The translations under genes were made by a program, and so were the position numbers. A stretch of DNA of 64,000 nucleotides from DASSCW01 sp036556695. Its GTDB lineage: Bacteria; Chloroflexota; Limnocylindria; QHBO01. This document shows, in pieces, positions 1 to 8,112 of this stretch (the first letter of the stretch is position 1; every line of letters begins with the position of its first letter). The DNA lies in NCBI GenBank assembly GCA_036556695.1, contig DATBIY010000077.1, positions 17,670 through 81,669 of the forward strand, written 5' to 3'. The notes beneath the pieces are model-generated. The model did no database searches, was not told where the DNA came from, and worked only from the letters and a program-made list of their open reading frames with translations.

Positions 1-471
1 ACCAACGGCACGACGCTGCGTGCCGCCGCGCGGCTGGTCGATGCCGGCGCGCCGCTGGCCCTCATCCACCGCACCATCCTGGCGGAGCTGCCCTTCCCCA
101 CCATGGCGCTGTGGGGCAAGATGCTTGCGGAGGTGGGAACCATCGCCGACGGTCGCGTGGTGCACACCACCCTGACGCTGGAGATGCTGAGCGAGACCGG
201 AACGCAGCAGCACGACGCCGACGGCGTGGCGGAGTTCCTGGCGCGCGCCAAGGGGGCGGACGTGACGCTGCTGCTGCGTGAGTTGGGCGACGCCGAGACA
301 CGGGTCAGCGTACGGACCTCGGAGCGGGTCGACGCCACGCGGGTGACCGCGCCATTCGGCGGCGGCGGCCACCGCTCGCGAGCGGGCGCCACGGTCCGCC
401 GCCACTGGCCCGAGGCGCGCGACGAGGTCCTGGCCGCCGCCGCCGCCGCGCTGGAGGATCTCCAGCGCTGA
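1..471 (+). CDS. DHH-family phosphoesterase, C-terminal part (NrnA-like)
   Basis: The gene enters from the left edge, so only the last 156 residues are visible. The segment ends with a DHHA1-type domain carrying the glycine-rich GGGGHRSRAG motif (bases 358-387). This motif binds the nucleotide in bifunctional oligoribonuclease/PAP phosphatases (NrnA) and related DHH enzymes. The upstream stretch, with TNGTTLRAAARLVDAGA, fits the end of the DHH domain. NrnA-type enzymes degrade short RNAs and dephosphorylate pAp, the by-product of PAPS-dependent sulfotransferases. That is a suggestive link to the sulfotransferases downstream, but it is inference. The N-terminal catalytic DHH motif lies outside the window, so a RecJ-like relative is possible though less likely. 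The next gene starts 8 bases later on the same strand. Confidence 0.8.
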   Translation, partial: TNGTTLRAAARLVDAGAPLALIHRTILAELPFPTMALWGKMLAEVGTIADGRVVHTTLTLEMLSETGTQQHDADGVAEFLARAKGADVTLLLRELGDAETRVSVRTSERVDATRVTAPFGGGGHRSRAGATVRRHWPEARDEVLAAAAAALEDLQR

Positions 472-479
472 GCACGACC

Positions 480-1904
480 GTGGGGGAGGCCACGGCGCGG
501 AACGGCCTGCAGGAGCTGGGCTCGACGCTTCGCGCCTTCGGCTGGAAAGAGGGCCTGGCGCTCGCCGCTCCGGCCATCCTGCTGGCGGGACTTGCGATCG
601 GCGGGCTGGACCTCTTCAGCTTCTGGCGCGACGAGATCGCCAGCGTCGTCTTCTCGAAGCACTCGGTCCGCGAGCTGCTGATGGTCATCGATCGCGAACG
701 CAGCAAGGTCGGACTGGCCAACATGGCGACCTACTACCTGTTCCTCCACTTCTGGCTGAAGCTCGGCGAGGCCGAGGCGCAGGTGCGCCTGCTGTCCGTG
801 GTATTCGGCGCGCTGACCGTCATCCCGGTGTACTTCCTGGCGCGGCGGCTGGCCAATTGGCCGGCTGGCCTGGCGGCCGCGCTGGTGTTCGCCCTGCACC
901 CGGTGGTCATCCACTACGCCTACGAGGCGCGGGGCTACTCACTGGCCATGCTCATCACCGCCAGCCTGACGCTCCTGGTGCTGATCGCCACCGAGCGGCG
1001 ATCGGCGTGGCCCTGGCTGGCGTACGGCGTCATCGGGGCGCTGGGCCTGTACGTCCACTTCTTCATCGCACTGGTCATTGCCGCGCATGCCGGATGGGTG
1101 CTGGCCGCGCGCCGCTTCCCCGGCTGGCTGTCGGCGGCCGCGGTCACGCTGCCGCTGGTCGTCGCCGCCGCGCCGGTCCCGCTGATCATCAGGCAGTACG
1201 GCGGCGGGCACGGCTGGATCGCCGACCTGAGCCTGCATCAGCTGTGGGTCACCATGATCTCGCTCAGCGGCGGGGTGCTGCTGCTGGCGGCCCTGGGCCT
1301 GGCGGCCGTGGGGGCGGTGGCGCTGCGGCGCCGCGATCCCGGCACCTGGCTGTCGGTCGCCACCTTCGCCGTGCCGATCGTTGCCGACGTGATCATGTCG
1401 ATGTGGAAGCCGCTGCTGGTGGCTCGCTACCTGGTCATCTGCCTGCCACCATTCGCGGTCCTGGCCGGCGTCGGCATCGTTTCGCTGCCGCGCTGGCCGC
1501 TGCGCGCCCCGGCAGCCCTGCGCGCCGCCGCAGCCGTGGCGGTTGCCGCGCCGCTGCTGCTGGCCCTGCCATCGGCCTACGCCGACCAGCACGGGCAGGA
1601 CTGGCGAAGCCTGGCCGCCTGGATCGCCGAGGACGCGGCGCCGGGCGATCGCCTGCTGATCCGCAGGTGGGGTGCGCGCATGCTGGACTTCTACCTCGAT
1701 CGCAGCGACGCTGATCCGCGACCGAAGGCCATATCGCGGGCCTTCGCTGATCGCCCACAGCCGGACGCCAGGGTGTGGCTGGTGCTTCGCGTCGAGGCCG
1801 ATGTGCCCGACACGGTGCTGCTGGACCTGCGGGAGCACTACGACATCGTGGAGCAGCGCGAGTTCGGCCAAGCACTTCAGGCCTTCCTGCTCGGTCCGCG
1901 CTGA
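480..1904 (+). CDS. GT39/PMT-like membrane glycosyltransferase
   Basis: A 474-residue polytopic membrane protein with about nine or ten hydrophobic segments. The first extracytoplasmic loop after the first helix carries an acidic pair (WRDE, residues 49-52), placed as in GT-C enzymes of the ArnT/PMT class (PF02366/PF13231). The following pattern, YYLFLHFWLKLG and then VRLLSVVFGALTVIPVYFLARRL, is typical of this class. Such enzymes move a sugar from a polyprenyl-phosphate donor to a lipid, glycan or protein on the outer face of the membrane. The C-terminal third is soluble and would face outside. The start is GTG at 480, 8 bases after the preceding stop. The acceptor cannot be read from sequence. 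A GtrA-domain gene follows, which suits a polyprenyl-linked sugar donor system. Confidence 0.75.
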   Translation: MGEATARNGLQELGSTLRAFGWKEGLALAAPAILLAGLAIGGLDLFSFWRDEIASVVFSKHSVRELLMVIDRERSKVGLANMATYYLFLHFWLKLGEAEAQVRLLSVVFGALTVIPVYFLARRLANWPAGLAAALVFALHPVVIHYAYEARGYSLAMLITASLTLLVLIATERRSAWPWLAYGVIGALGLYVHFFIALVIAAHAGWVLAARRFPGWLSAAAVTLPLVVAAAPVPLIIRQYGGGHGWIADLSLHQLWVTMISLSGGVLLLAALGLAAVGAVALRRRDPGTWLSVATFAVPIVADVIMSMWKPLLVARYLVICLPPFAVLAGVGIVSLPRWPLRAPAALRAAAAVAVAAPLLLALPSAYADQHGQDWRSLAAWIAEDAAPGDRLLIRRWGARMLDFYLDRSDADPRPKAISRAFADRPQPDARVWLVLRVEADVPDTVLLDLREHYDIVEQREFGQALQAFLLGPR

Positions 1905-1951
1905 CCCCTGTTACGATCCGCCGGTCCCAGCCAAGCCAGCCGAGGGAGACG

Positions 1952-3538
1952 GTGACCGTACCCGCGGGCCGACCATCCCGACCACGCACCTTCCGCGAGA
2001 CGAGCACCCGGAGCCTGCTGCGCGCGTTGCTGCGGCCGTCGCGCTTCGCGGTGGTGGGCCTTATCGGCATCGGGGTCAACGCCCTGGCGCTGCTGGCCTT
2101 CACCGAGTGGCTGCACATCCACTACGCCGTGTCGGCGATCCTGGCATCGCAGGTCTCAACCCTCCACAACTTCGTGCTGACCGAGCTGTGGGTCTTCGGC
2201 GAGCGCGATTCGCGCGGGCACATTCTGGTCCGCTACCTGGCCTTCAACGCCCTGAACGTGAGCACCCTCCTCATCCGCGTCCCGGTGCTCGTCCTCTTCA
2301 CCGAAGCTGCCGGGCTGCACTACCTGGTCTCGAACCTGATCGCCATCGGCGTGACGTTCGGTGTCCGCTACTTCATCGCCGACAACTGGATCTGGGCGGG
2401 GCGCGATGCGCGCGACCAGACCGCGGTGGACGGTTGGTTCAACTATTCGATCCACGACCTGGTGCGCCTCCGCTCGCGCATCGCCCTGCCGGAGCTGGCC
2501 TCGTTCAACGTCGAGGAGGCGCTGCGGCCGGACATCGAGGTGGAGCGGCGCTCCCTGCTTGGCGGCTTCTTCCGTCTGAAGGTGCGCGTGACGTCGGACG
2601 CATCGGTCATTTGCTATCGCGAACAGCTGGGCTTCCTTGGCGTCTCCTTCGACGTAAGGCTGGAGGAGCCGCTGCGGGTGGACGCCAACTGGCTGCTGGC
2701 GTGGTCGCACCACGTGCTCTACACCAACGTGGTCGAGCCCCTGTTGCGCTTCCACCTGGTGTCGCGCGGCGCCGTGCTGCTGCATGCCGCCTCGGTGGCC
2801 ACCGAGCGCGGGGCGTTGCTCATGTCCGCGAAAACGGACACCGGCAAGACCAGCACCCTGCTGCGCCTGCTGATGCAGCACCCCTGGGCGTTCATGGGCG
2901 ACGACATGGCCATCCTGCAGCCCGACGGCCGGGTGCTCTCCTACCCGAAGCCGATGACCCTCTCGTCGCACACCATGAATGCCGTCAACGAGCGCAGCCT
3001 GCCGTTCGCCGACCGCGTGATGCTCGCCATCCGAAGCCGCCTCCATTCGCGCCAGGGCCGATCGATTGGCCAGGCCATCGGCCGGCTGCCGGTGCCGATC
3101 GTGACCATCAACGCCGCCGTGCAGCTGCTGGTGCCGCCGCCGAAGTACCACGTCACCTCGCTGGTGGACTGTGAGCTGGCGTCGGAGGCGCCGATGGATG
3201 CAATCATCCTGATGGAGCGCGGGACGCCGGAGCTGCAGAGCGTGGAGCTGGAAGGAACGCTGGACCAGCTACTGGCGAACACCGAGGACGCGTACACCTT
3301 CCCACCCTTCGCCTGGTTCGCCCCGCACCTGCGCTTCGGGACGCTGGACGCCGCCGCGTTGCGCGCGCGGGAGCGCGAGATCCTGGCGGCGGCGGTCGCG
3401 CGGGCGCGGCGCTTCCGGCTGCGGGTGGAGGGACATGCCTGGGCGGAGGCTATCCCGGGGGTCGTGTCGGGATCCGGCGCGCCGACACCGGTGCCGGTCG
3501 CCGGGAAGGCGGTGGCGGCCGAGACCACGCCAACCTAG
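1952..3538 (+). CDS. GtrA domain fused to an HPr-kinase-like P-loop domain
   Basis: A 528-residue protein with an unusual layout. Residues about 28-150 form a GtrA-like four-helix membrane domain (for example FAVVGLIGIGVNALALLAF, and later RYFIADNWIWAG), a family linked to flipping or supplying polyprenyl-linked sugars. After a linker of about 120 residues comes an HPr kinase/phosphorylase-like nucleotide domain: VLLHAASVA, a P-loop AKTDTGKT (about residues 293-300), the acidic pair in FMGDDMAIL, and LSYPKPMTLS. The GTG start at 1952 is chosen because AGGGAG lies just upstream and it clears the preceding gene. An in-frame start at 1775 would overlap that gene by 130 bases. The stop overlaps the stop of the convergent gene within CTAG (3535-3538). 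The substrate of the kinase-like domain is unknown. Similar stand-alone domains occur in peptide-modification and surface-sugar loci. Confidence 0.75.
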   Translation: MTVPAGRPSRPRTFRETSTRSLLRALLRPSRFAVVGLIGIGVNALALLAFTEWLHIHYAVSAILASQVSTLHNFVLTELWVFGERDSRGHILVRYLAFNALNVSTLLIRVPVLVLFTEAAGLHYLVSNLIAIGVTFGVRYFIADNWIWAGRDARDQTAVDGWFNYSIHDLVRLRSRIALPELASFNVEEALRPDIEVERRSLLGGFFRLKVRVTSDASVICYREQLGFLGVSFDVRLEEPLRVDANWLLAWSHHVLYTNVVEPLLRFHLVSRGAVLLHAASVATERGALLMSAKTDTGKTSTLLRLLMQHPWAFMGDDMAILQPDGRVLSYPKPMTLSSHTMNAVNERSLPFADRVMLAIRSRLHSRQGRSIGQAIGRLPVPIVTINAAVQLLVPPPKYHVTSLVDCELASEAPMDAIILMERGTPELQSVELEGTLDQLLANTEDAYTFPPFAWFAPHLRFGTLDAAALRAREREILAAAVARARRFRLRVEGHAWAEAIPGVVSGSGAPTPVPVAGKAVAAETTPT

Positions 3539-4764
3539 TCGCGGTCGCCGTCGTCCCGCGTGGCGTCCAGCCCGGCGAAGAGCTCGCGATGCGCCTCGTA
3601 GAAGGGCGCGAGCACGGCGCGGGCGCGGTACGGGTCGACGGCGCGCACCGCCTCCTGCCGCCGCTGCTCCGCCGGGGCGGCCAGCAGCCGGTCGATCGAG
3701 GCTGCCAGTGCGCTGGCGTCATGTTGCGCGGCCAGCTCCCCGCCGCCCTCGGCGAGCAGGCGTGGCACGCGGCCGACCGGCGTGCTGGCCAGCGGCAGGC
3801 CTGAGGCCAGCGCCTCGAGCGCGATTGTCGGTCCGGTCTCGTGCGCCGAGCTGAGGAGGAACAGGTCGGCCGCCTGCATCAGGCTGGCCAGCTGGTCCTG
3901 CCGCTGCGTCCCTGCGAACCGGACGCGGTCGGCAATGCCCGCCTCGGCGACGGCGCGCTCGGCCTGCACGCGCAGCTCGCCGTCCCCGGCCATCACCAGG
4001 CCGGCGCCCGGCTGACCGAGGCGCCGGAAGGCCTCGATCGCCAGCAGCGGCTGCTTCTGCGTGTCGAAGCGCGCCGCCCAGAGGAGCAGCGGGCCGTCGG
4101 TGCCGAGCCCCAGCTCGTCGGCCATCCGCTCGCGCAGCGCGGCGCGCTCGTCCGGGCTCGCCGGCCCGAAGACCTCGTCGTCGAACCAGTTGGCCAGGAA
4201 CTCGATCCGGTCCGCCAGCGCCGGGAAGCGGCGGCGGTACTCCTCGGCCGCCTCCTCGTTGACGGCGACGATGCGATCGACCCGTGGCAGGGTGAAGCGC
4301 TCGAGCGCGCCGAGCGCCGGCCCAAGGCGTCGCCAGCGGCTCTCGCTGCGGCCCGAGGTCAGCTGTCCGCTGGTCAGGTGGATGACCTGCACCGTCGCCC
4401 AGCGCGACCCCAGGAAGGGCAGGGTTGTGCCCGGGCGATGGAACTGCAGCACGCGCGGTGTGCGGCTCAGGGATCGGCGTCGACGCGCCAGCTCGCGGGT
4501 GAACGCCAGCGCGACGGGAACGCGCGACCGGCGCTGCCCCGCCTGCGCGGCGACCAGCGGCAGCAGGCGCAGCCGGCGCTCGCCGAGCTGCGCATCGGTC
4601 CATTGGCCGACCGGGGCCCCCACGGCATCGGTGGTGATGCCGATGTGCTCCAGCACGAAGTCCTCCGGCGCGTACTTCACGAAGCCGCGGGCAAAGGTCT
4701 GGATGCCACCGATCTTCGAGCTGGCGAGGTCCGACGGCAGGACGATGGTGACGCGCGGCGCCAT
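3535..4764 (-). CDS. GT4-family glycosyltransferase
   Basis: A 409-residue GT-B glycosyltransferase of the GT4 type. The N-terminal half begins with VTIVLPSDLASSKIGGIQTF, with the glycine-rich acceptor-side loop. The C-terminal half has a donor-binding domain with LLWAARFDTQKQPLLAIEAF, the GDGELR segment, and the E-x7-E motif in HETGPTIALEALASG (E309 and E317). The ATG start overlaps the previous gene's stop by one base (TGATG), so translation is probably coupled. It is the last gene of the minus-strand run that begins at 10287. Expected role: transfer of a hexose or similar sugar from a nucleotide donor to the growing lipid-linked repeat unit at the cytoplasmic face. Donor and linkage cannot be predicted. 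Confidence 0.85.
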   Translation of the reverse strand: MAPRVTIVLPSDLASSKIGGIQTFARGFVKYAPEDFVLEHIGITTDAVGAPVGQWTDAQLGERRLRLLPLVAAQAGQRRSRVPVALAFTRELARRRRSLSRTPRVLQFHRPGTTLPFLGSRWATVQVIHLTSGQLTSGRSESRWRRLGPALGALERFTLPRVDRIVAVNEEAAEEYRRRFPALADRIEFLANWFDDEVFGPASPDERAALRERMADELGLGTDGPLLLWAARFDTQKQPLLAIEAFRRLGQPGAGLVMAGDGELRVQAERAVAEAGIADRVRFAGTQRQDQLASLMQAADLFLLSSAHETGPTIALEALASGLPLASTPVGRVPRLLAEGGGELAAQHDASALAASIDRLLAAPAEQRRQEAVRAVDPYRARAVLAPFYEAHRELFAGLDATRDDGDRD

Positions 4765-6299
4765 CAGCCGGCGTCCGCGGTGGGCTGCCCCTGCTCGCGA
4801 CGCATCCGCCAGGCGACTGCCGTGGCGGTGCCCAGGATGAGGAAGGTGAGGTAGGCCCGAGGCGGCGAGTGGTACATCGGGCTGGCCAGCGACTCGATGC
4901 CGGCCTGAACCCAGATCATGGTCGCGCCGAGCAGGAAGATCCTGAGCGCGCCGCCCATCTGGCGCCGCAGCGACCGGAGCAGCACCAGCCCAATGGCCGC
5001 CAGCCACCCGGCATACGCCACCAGCCCCACCGCCCCGGTCTCCCCCAGGATCTGAGGCCAGAACGTGTCGGTCACGTTTCGCGGATCGTGCGGACGCAGG
5101 CCGCGGATCCTCGCGACGTCGTATTCGAAGTAGAGTGGACTGTAGTACTCCCGGCTCATCCAGCTGCCCCAGCGACCCAGCCCGGCGCCCAGCGGGAAGT
5201 TGTCGCGGGCGATCTCGGCGGCGCCCACGTACAGCGCGATGCGCACCTGGGGCGGCGCCTCCCCGTCGCCTTCGCCGAAGCCGTCGCCGGAGGCAGTGGG
5301 GTTGGGGGAGGGAGTGATGTAATTGACCACCGTCGAGTCCCACAGGGCCGACAGGGCGGGAATGAACACCACCAGGATGATGGCCATGGTGGCCCCCACC
5401 GGCGCCCAGCGGCGCGCGACGGCGGCCAGGGCTCGAGTTCGCCACCAGGAGGCGCCGAACGCGACGCCCAGCGCGGCCAGCAGCGCCAGGATCGCCCGGC
5501 GCCGGGCACCGAGGAAGGGCCCCAGGCTCAGGAATCCGCCAATGAGCAGGAAGCGCCGCTTGTGGGTGACGGAATAGGCGGCGTAGGCCAGCAGCGCGAC
5601 CAGCGCCGTGAACCAGGCGAACAGCACCGGGTGCACGAACACCGACTTGACGACGTACAGCGGTCCCCGAATGCGGAGGTACTCGTTCAGCCCGATGGCG
5701 TGCTGGAACGAGATCGGGTCGACCAGCTCGATGAACGAGGTGGCGACCAGCACCACGCCCATGCCCAGGAGGACCTTCAATCCGCCCCGCAGCTGGGCCG
5801 GTCGCGGCTCGACCGAGAGCGCCACGTAGAAGAAGGCCAGGCCCTTGAACACCAGCAGCAGCGTGGTGCCCCAGATCCGGATCGGCACCCCGCCCAGCAG
5901 ACTCGACGCCACGCCGGCCAGCAGCAGCAGCACGATGGCCAGCTCGCGCGGCCACCAGAACCAATCGCGCCAGCGGGGCAGCAGCCGGAATGCCGCCACC
6001 AGCCCCAGGCCGGCAATGGCGACCTCGTCCACGCGCCGGATGGGCTCGCCCAAGTGCCGCGCCAGGGTGTCGTAGAAGAGCACGAACAGGGCGAAGGCGA
6101 AGAGCCCGGCGGCCGGGAAGCGGATCGAGGACGCCACCAACAGCGCGGCCGCCAGGCCCACCGGCACGTAGCGCAGCAGGCCGTCATGCGGCAGCACGCT
6201 CCAGGCGATCCACGGCAGCAGGACGGCCAGCCCCAGGATGACGGCGAGCTGCACCAGGAAGGCGCGCTCCTCCTGCCGCTCGTCGGGTGCAGCGATCAC
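4764..6299 (-). CDS. O-antigen ligase/polymerase-like membrane protein (Wzy-type)
   Basis: A 511-residue polytopic protein with about 10-12 hydrophobic helices and one large extracytoplasmic loop around GAGLGRWGSWMSREYYSPL, the usual plan of the Wzy_C / O-antigen ligase superfamily (PF04932). The basic stretch LGARRRAILALLAALG before a helix is typical of this family. Such proteins polymerise or ligate lipid-linked repeat units at the outer face of the cytoplasmic membrane. No lipid A pathway is visible, so polymerase is likelier than ligase. The GTG start overlaps the preceding stop (GTGA, 6296-6299). Placement among sulfotransferases, a phosphotransferase and a flippase supports a Wzx/Wzy-type export route. 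Confidence 0.75.
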   Translation of the reverse strand: MIAAPDERQEERAFLVQLAVILGLAVLLPWIAWSVLPHDGLLRYVPVGLAAALLVASSIRFPAAGLFAFALFVLFYDTLARHLGEPIRRVDEVAIAGLGLVAAFRLLPRWRDWFWWPRELAIVLLLLAGVASSLLGGVPIRIWGTTLLLVFKGLAFFYVALSVEPRPAQLRGGLKVLLGMGVVLVATSFIELVDPISFQHAIGLNEYLRIRGPLYVVKSVFVHPVLFAWFTALVALLAYAAYSVTHKRRFLLIGGFLSLGPFLGARRRAILALLAALGVAFGASWWRTRALAAVARRWAPVGATMAIILVVFIPALSALWDSTVVNYITPSPNPTASGDGFGEGDGEAPPQVRIALYVGAAEIARDNFPLGAGLGRWGSWMSREYYSPLYFEYDVARIRGLRPHDPRNVTDTFWPQILGETGAVGLVAYAGWLAAIGLVLLRSLRRQMGGALRIFLLGATMIWVQAGIESLASPMYHSPPRAYLTFLILGTATAVAWRMRREQGQPTADAG

Positions 6300-7216
6300 G
6301 CGGCGGCGCTCCAGGCGGAGAGGTCGCGTTCCAGCAGTCGGCCGAGCCGCTCGACCTCCGGCGCGAACTCGGCCCGCAGGCGTCGTCGCAGCTGCGGATC
6401 CATGGGCGGCCGTCGCTCGGGGCGGGCGTTCATGTTGAGGACGGTGCGGAACACGCGCTTGCGCAGGTGCGGCGGCATGACGGCGCGCGCCACGGCACGC
6501 AGGAAGCCGGGCGGGTTGGCGGCCACGTCTCGCACCAGCCGGCTGCGGCTGCGCTTGCTGGGATTGACCACCCGAATCGCGGGCTCGAAGGTGTCATCCA
6601 CCTCCAGGAAGCGCAGCACGTCGCGAACGGCCGCCAGGGTATCGGCCTTGAAGTCGTCGTAGAGGATGACGTGCACGCGTTCCCTGCCCAGGGCGTCGAA
6701 GAAGCGCTCGACCTGCTCTGTATAGCGCGCTGAATCTCGGTACAGGAGCGCGACCGGTCGGTTGGCGCCGGGAGGGATGCGCCTCCCGCGACGCCGGTCG
6801 TCCTCGGCGGCCAGTGCATCGGCGAAGTCCTCGATGTCCTCGGCGCCGATGAAGACCAGCTCGCTGTGCATCGCGTACATCATCTCAACTGGGTCGCGCA
6901 GCATGATGATCGCTCGTGCACCCGGGCTGAACTCGGCGATCTCTCGGGCCGCCAGGCGCGAATGCAGGTAGCGGACCGATGCCTCCCCCACCCGCAACTC
7001 GTCCCGCGCGTCGGCGAAGTAGCGCAGGTACTCCCCGAGGGTCGGGCGCGGCGTGCGGCGGCGCTCCAGGTCGCTGCCGAAGTAGTGCAGCTCCTTGGCG
7101 GCCGGCAGGAAGATCTGCGGGTGCTGGCGCAGGTAGTCGTAGAGGGCGGTGGTGCCTGCCTTGGGAGCCCCGGGAATGAAGAAGTCCGGACGGCGGGGGT
7201 TGGGCCGCGCGCTCAA
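6296..7216 (-). CDS. PAPS-dependent sulfotransferase 1
   Basis: A 306-residue sulfotransferase-fold protein. The 5'-phosphosulfate loop is PGAPKAGTTALYDYLRQHP near the N terminus. The 3'-phosphate-binding segment is IIMLRDPVEMMYAMHSE, with the conserved Arg-Asp-Pro and a later serine/histidine. The end, RLLERDLSAW, is shared with the paralogues at 7213 and 11974. The start is TTG at 7216, which overlaps the upstream stop (TTGA) and has GAGG five bases before it. No in-frame ATG or GTG lies near the conserved N terminus. It should transfer sulfate from PAPS to a hydroxyl of a sugar in the polymer made by this locus, but acceptor position is unknown. PAPS synthesis genes are not in the window. 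Confidence 0.85.
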   Translation of the reverse strand: MSARPNPRRPDFFIPGAPKAGTTALYDYLRQHPQIFLPAAKELHYFGSDLERRRTPRPTLGEYLRYFADARDELRVGEASVRYLHSRLAAREIAEFSPGARAIIMLRDPVEMMYAMHSELVFIGAEDIEDFADALAAEDDRRRGRRIPPGANRPVALLYRDSARYTEQVERFFDALGRERVHVILYDDFKADTLAAVRDVLRFLEVDDTFEPAIRVVNPSKRSRSRLVRDVAANPPGFLRAVARAVMPPHLRKRVFRTVLNMNARPERRPPMDPQLRRRLRAEFAPEVERLGRLLERDLSAWSAAA

Positions 7217-8112
7217 GCCTGCCTCACCGCCGTCCAGGCGGAGAGGTCCCGCCCGATGACTCCAGCCAGGCGATCCACGTCGGGCGCGAACTCGGCGGTG
7301 AGCCTGGCCCGCAGCTCGGCCGACATGCGCGGCCGCTCGGCGTAGCGGATGTTGGCCCGCTTCACCGCTCGGGAGACGGCGTGCGAGATCGGCCCGGGGA
7401 GGCGGTTGGTGACGGCCACGTAAGCCGGGTGGTAGGTGATGCGTCGCAGCAGCTCGGAGCGCACCCCCTTGTTCTGGTTCACCACCGAGAAGTCCGGCGC
7501 GAAGCTGGAATCCACCTCCAGAAACTCGAGCGTATCGCGGTAGGTGGCCGCGGCATCCGCGCTGAGGTCGTCGTACAGGATCACCTTGAGCTGCTCGGTG
7601 CCCCACACCTCGAGCCAGCGCTCGACGTGCTCGGCGTAGCGCCCGCAGGCCCGGTACAGCAGCCCCTCCGGCCTGCGCACGCCCGGCGGCAGTCGCCGGC
7701 CCTCGGCGCGGTCCGGCTCGGCGGCCAGCGCCTCCTCGAACTCGGCGATGTCCTCGTTGGCGGTGAAGAGCTGGTGGCTGTGCAGCGAGTGAACCATGTC
7801 GACCGGGTTGCGCAGCATGATGATGATCCGCGCGTCCGGCACGAAGTCACGTATCTCGCGAGCGGCCGTCTGTGAGTAGAGGTACCAGACCGTGGCCTCA
7901 CCGCGCCGCGCACGGCCGGCTCCCGGCTCGAACAGCTCCCGATAGCCTGCCTCGTCCAGGTAGGGCTTCCGCTTCTGGAGGTCCGCGCCGAAATAGACCG
8001 GCTCCTTGCGCAGCGGCATGAACACGTCGGGATGCTGGCGCAGGTAGTCGTACATGGCCGTCGTACCGCAGCGGGGCGCGCCGGCGATGAAAAAGTTGGG
8101 GCCGGTTGTCAC
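7213..8112 (-). CDS. PAPS-dependent sulfotransferase 2
   Basis: A 299-residue paralogue of its downstream neighbour. The phosphosulfate loop reads IAGAPRCGTTAMYDYL, with Cys in place of the usual Ser/Ala before GTT, and the 3'-phosphate motif reads IIMLRNPVDMVHSLHSHQ. The C terminus has VDRLAGVIGRDLSAW. The GTG start overlaps the stop of the CDP-glycerol-type phosphotransferase gene (GTGA, 8109-8112), so the two are probably translated together. Having several sulfotransferases with different central regions in one operon implies sulfation at more than one position or on more than one sugar. That is inference from the duplication. Confidence 0.85.
   Translation of the reverse strand: MTTGPNFFIAGAPRCGTTAMYDYLRQHPDVFMPLRKEPVYFGADLQKRKPYLDEAGYRELFEPGAGRARRGEATVWYLYSQTAAREIRDFVPDARIIIMLRNPVDMVHSLHSHQLFTANEDIAEFEEALAAEPDRAEGRRLPPGVRRPEGLLYRACGRYAEHVERWLEVWGTEQLKVILYDDLSADAAATYRDTLEFLEVDSSFAPDFSVVNQNKGVRSELLRRITYHPAYVAVTNRLPGPISHAVSRAVKRANIRYAERPRMSAELRARLTAEFAPDVDRLAGVIGRDLSAWTAVRQA

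Noticed and set aside
4765..5964. N-terminal extension of the GT4 gene at 3535 to an 809-residue protein
   Set aside because: The extension runs in another frame through the polymerase gene. The GT4 motif begins exactly at the ATG at 4764, which overlaps the polymerase stop.
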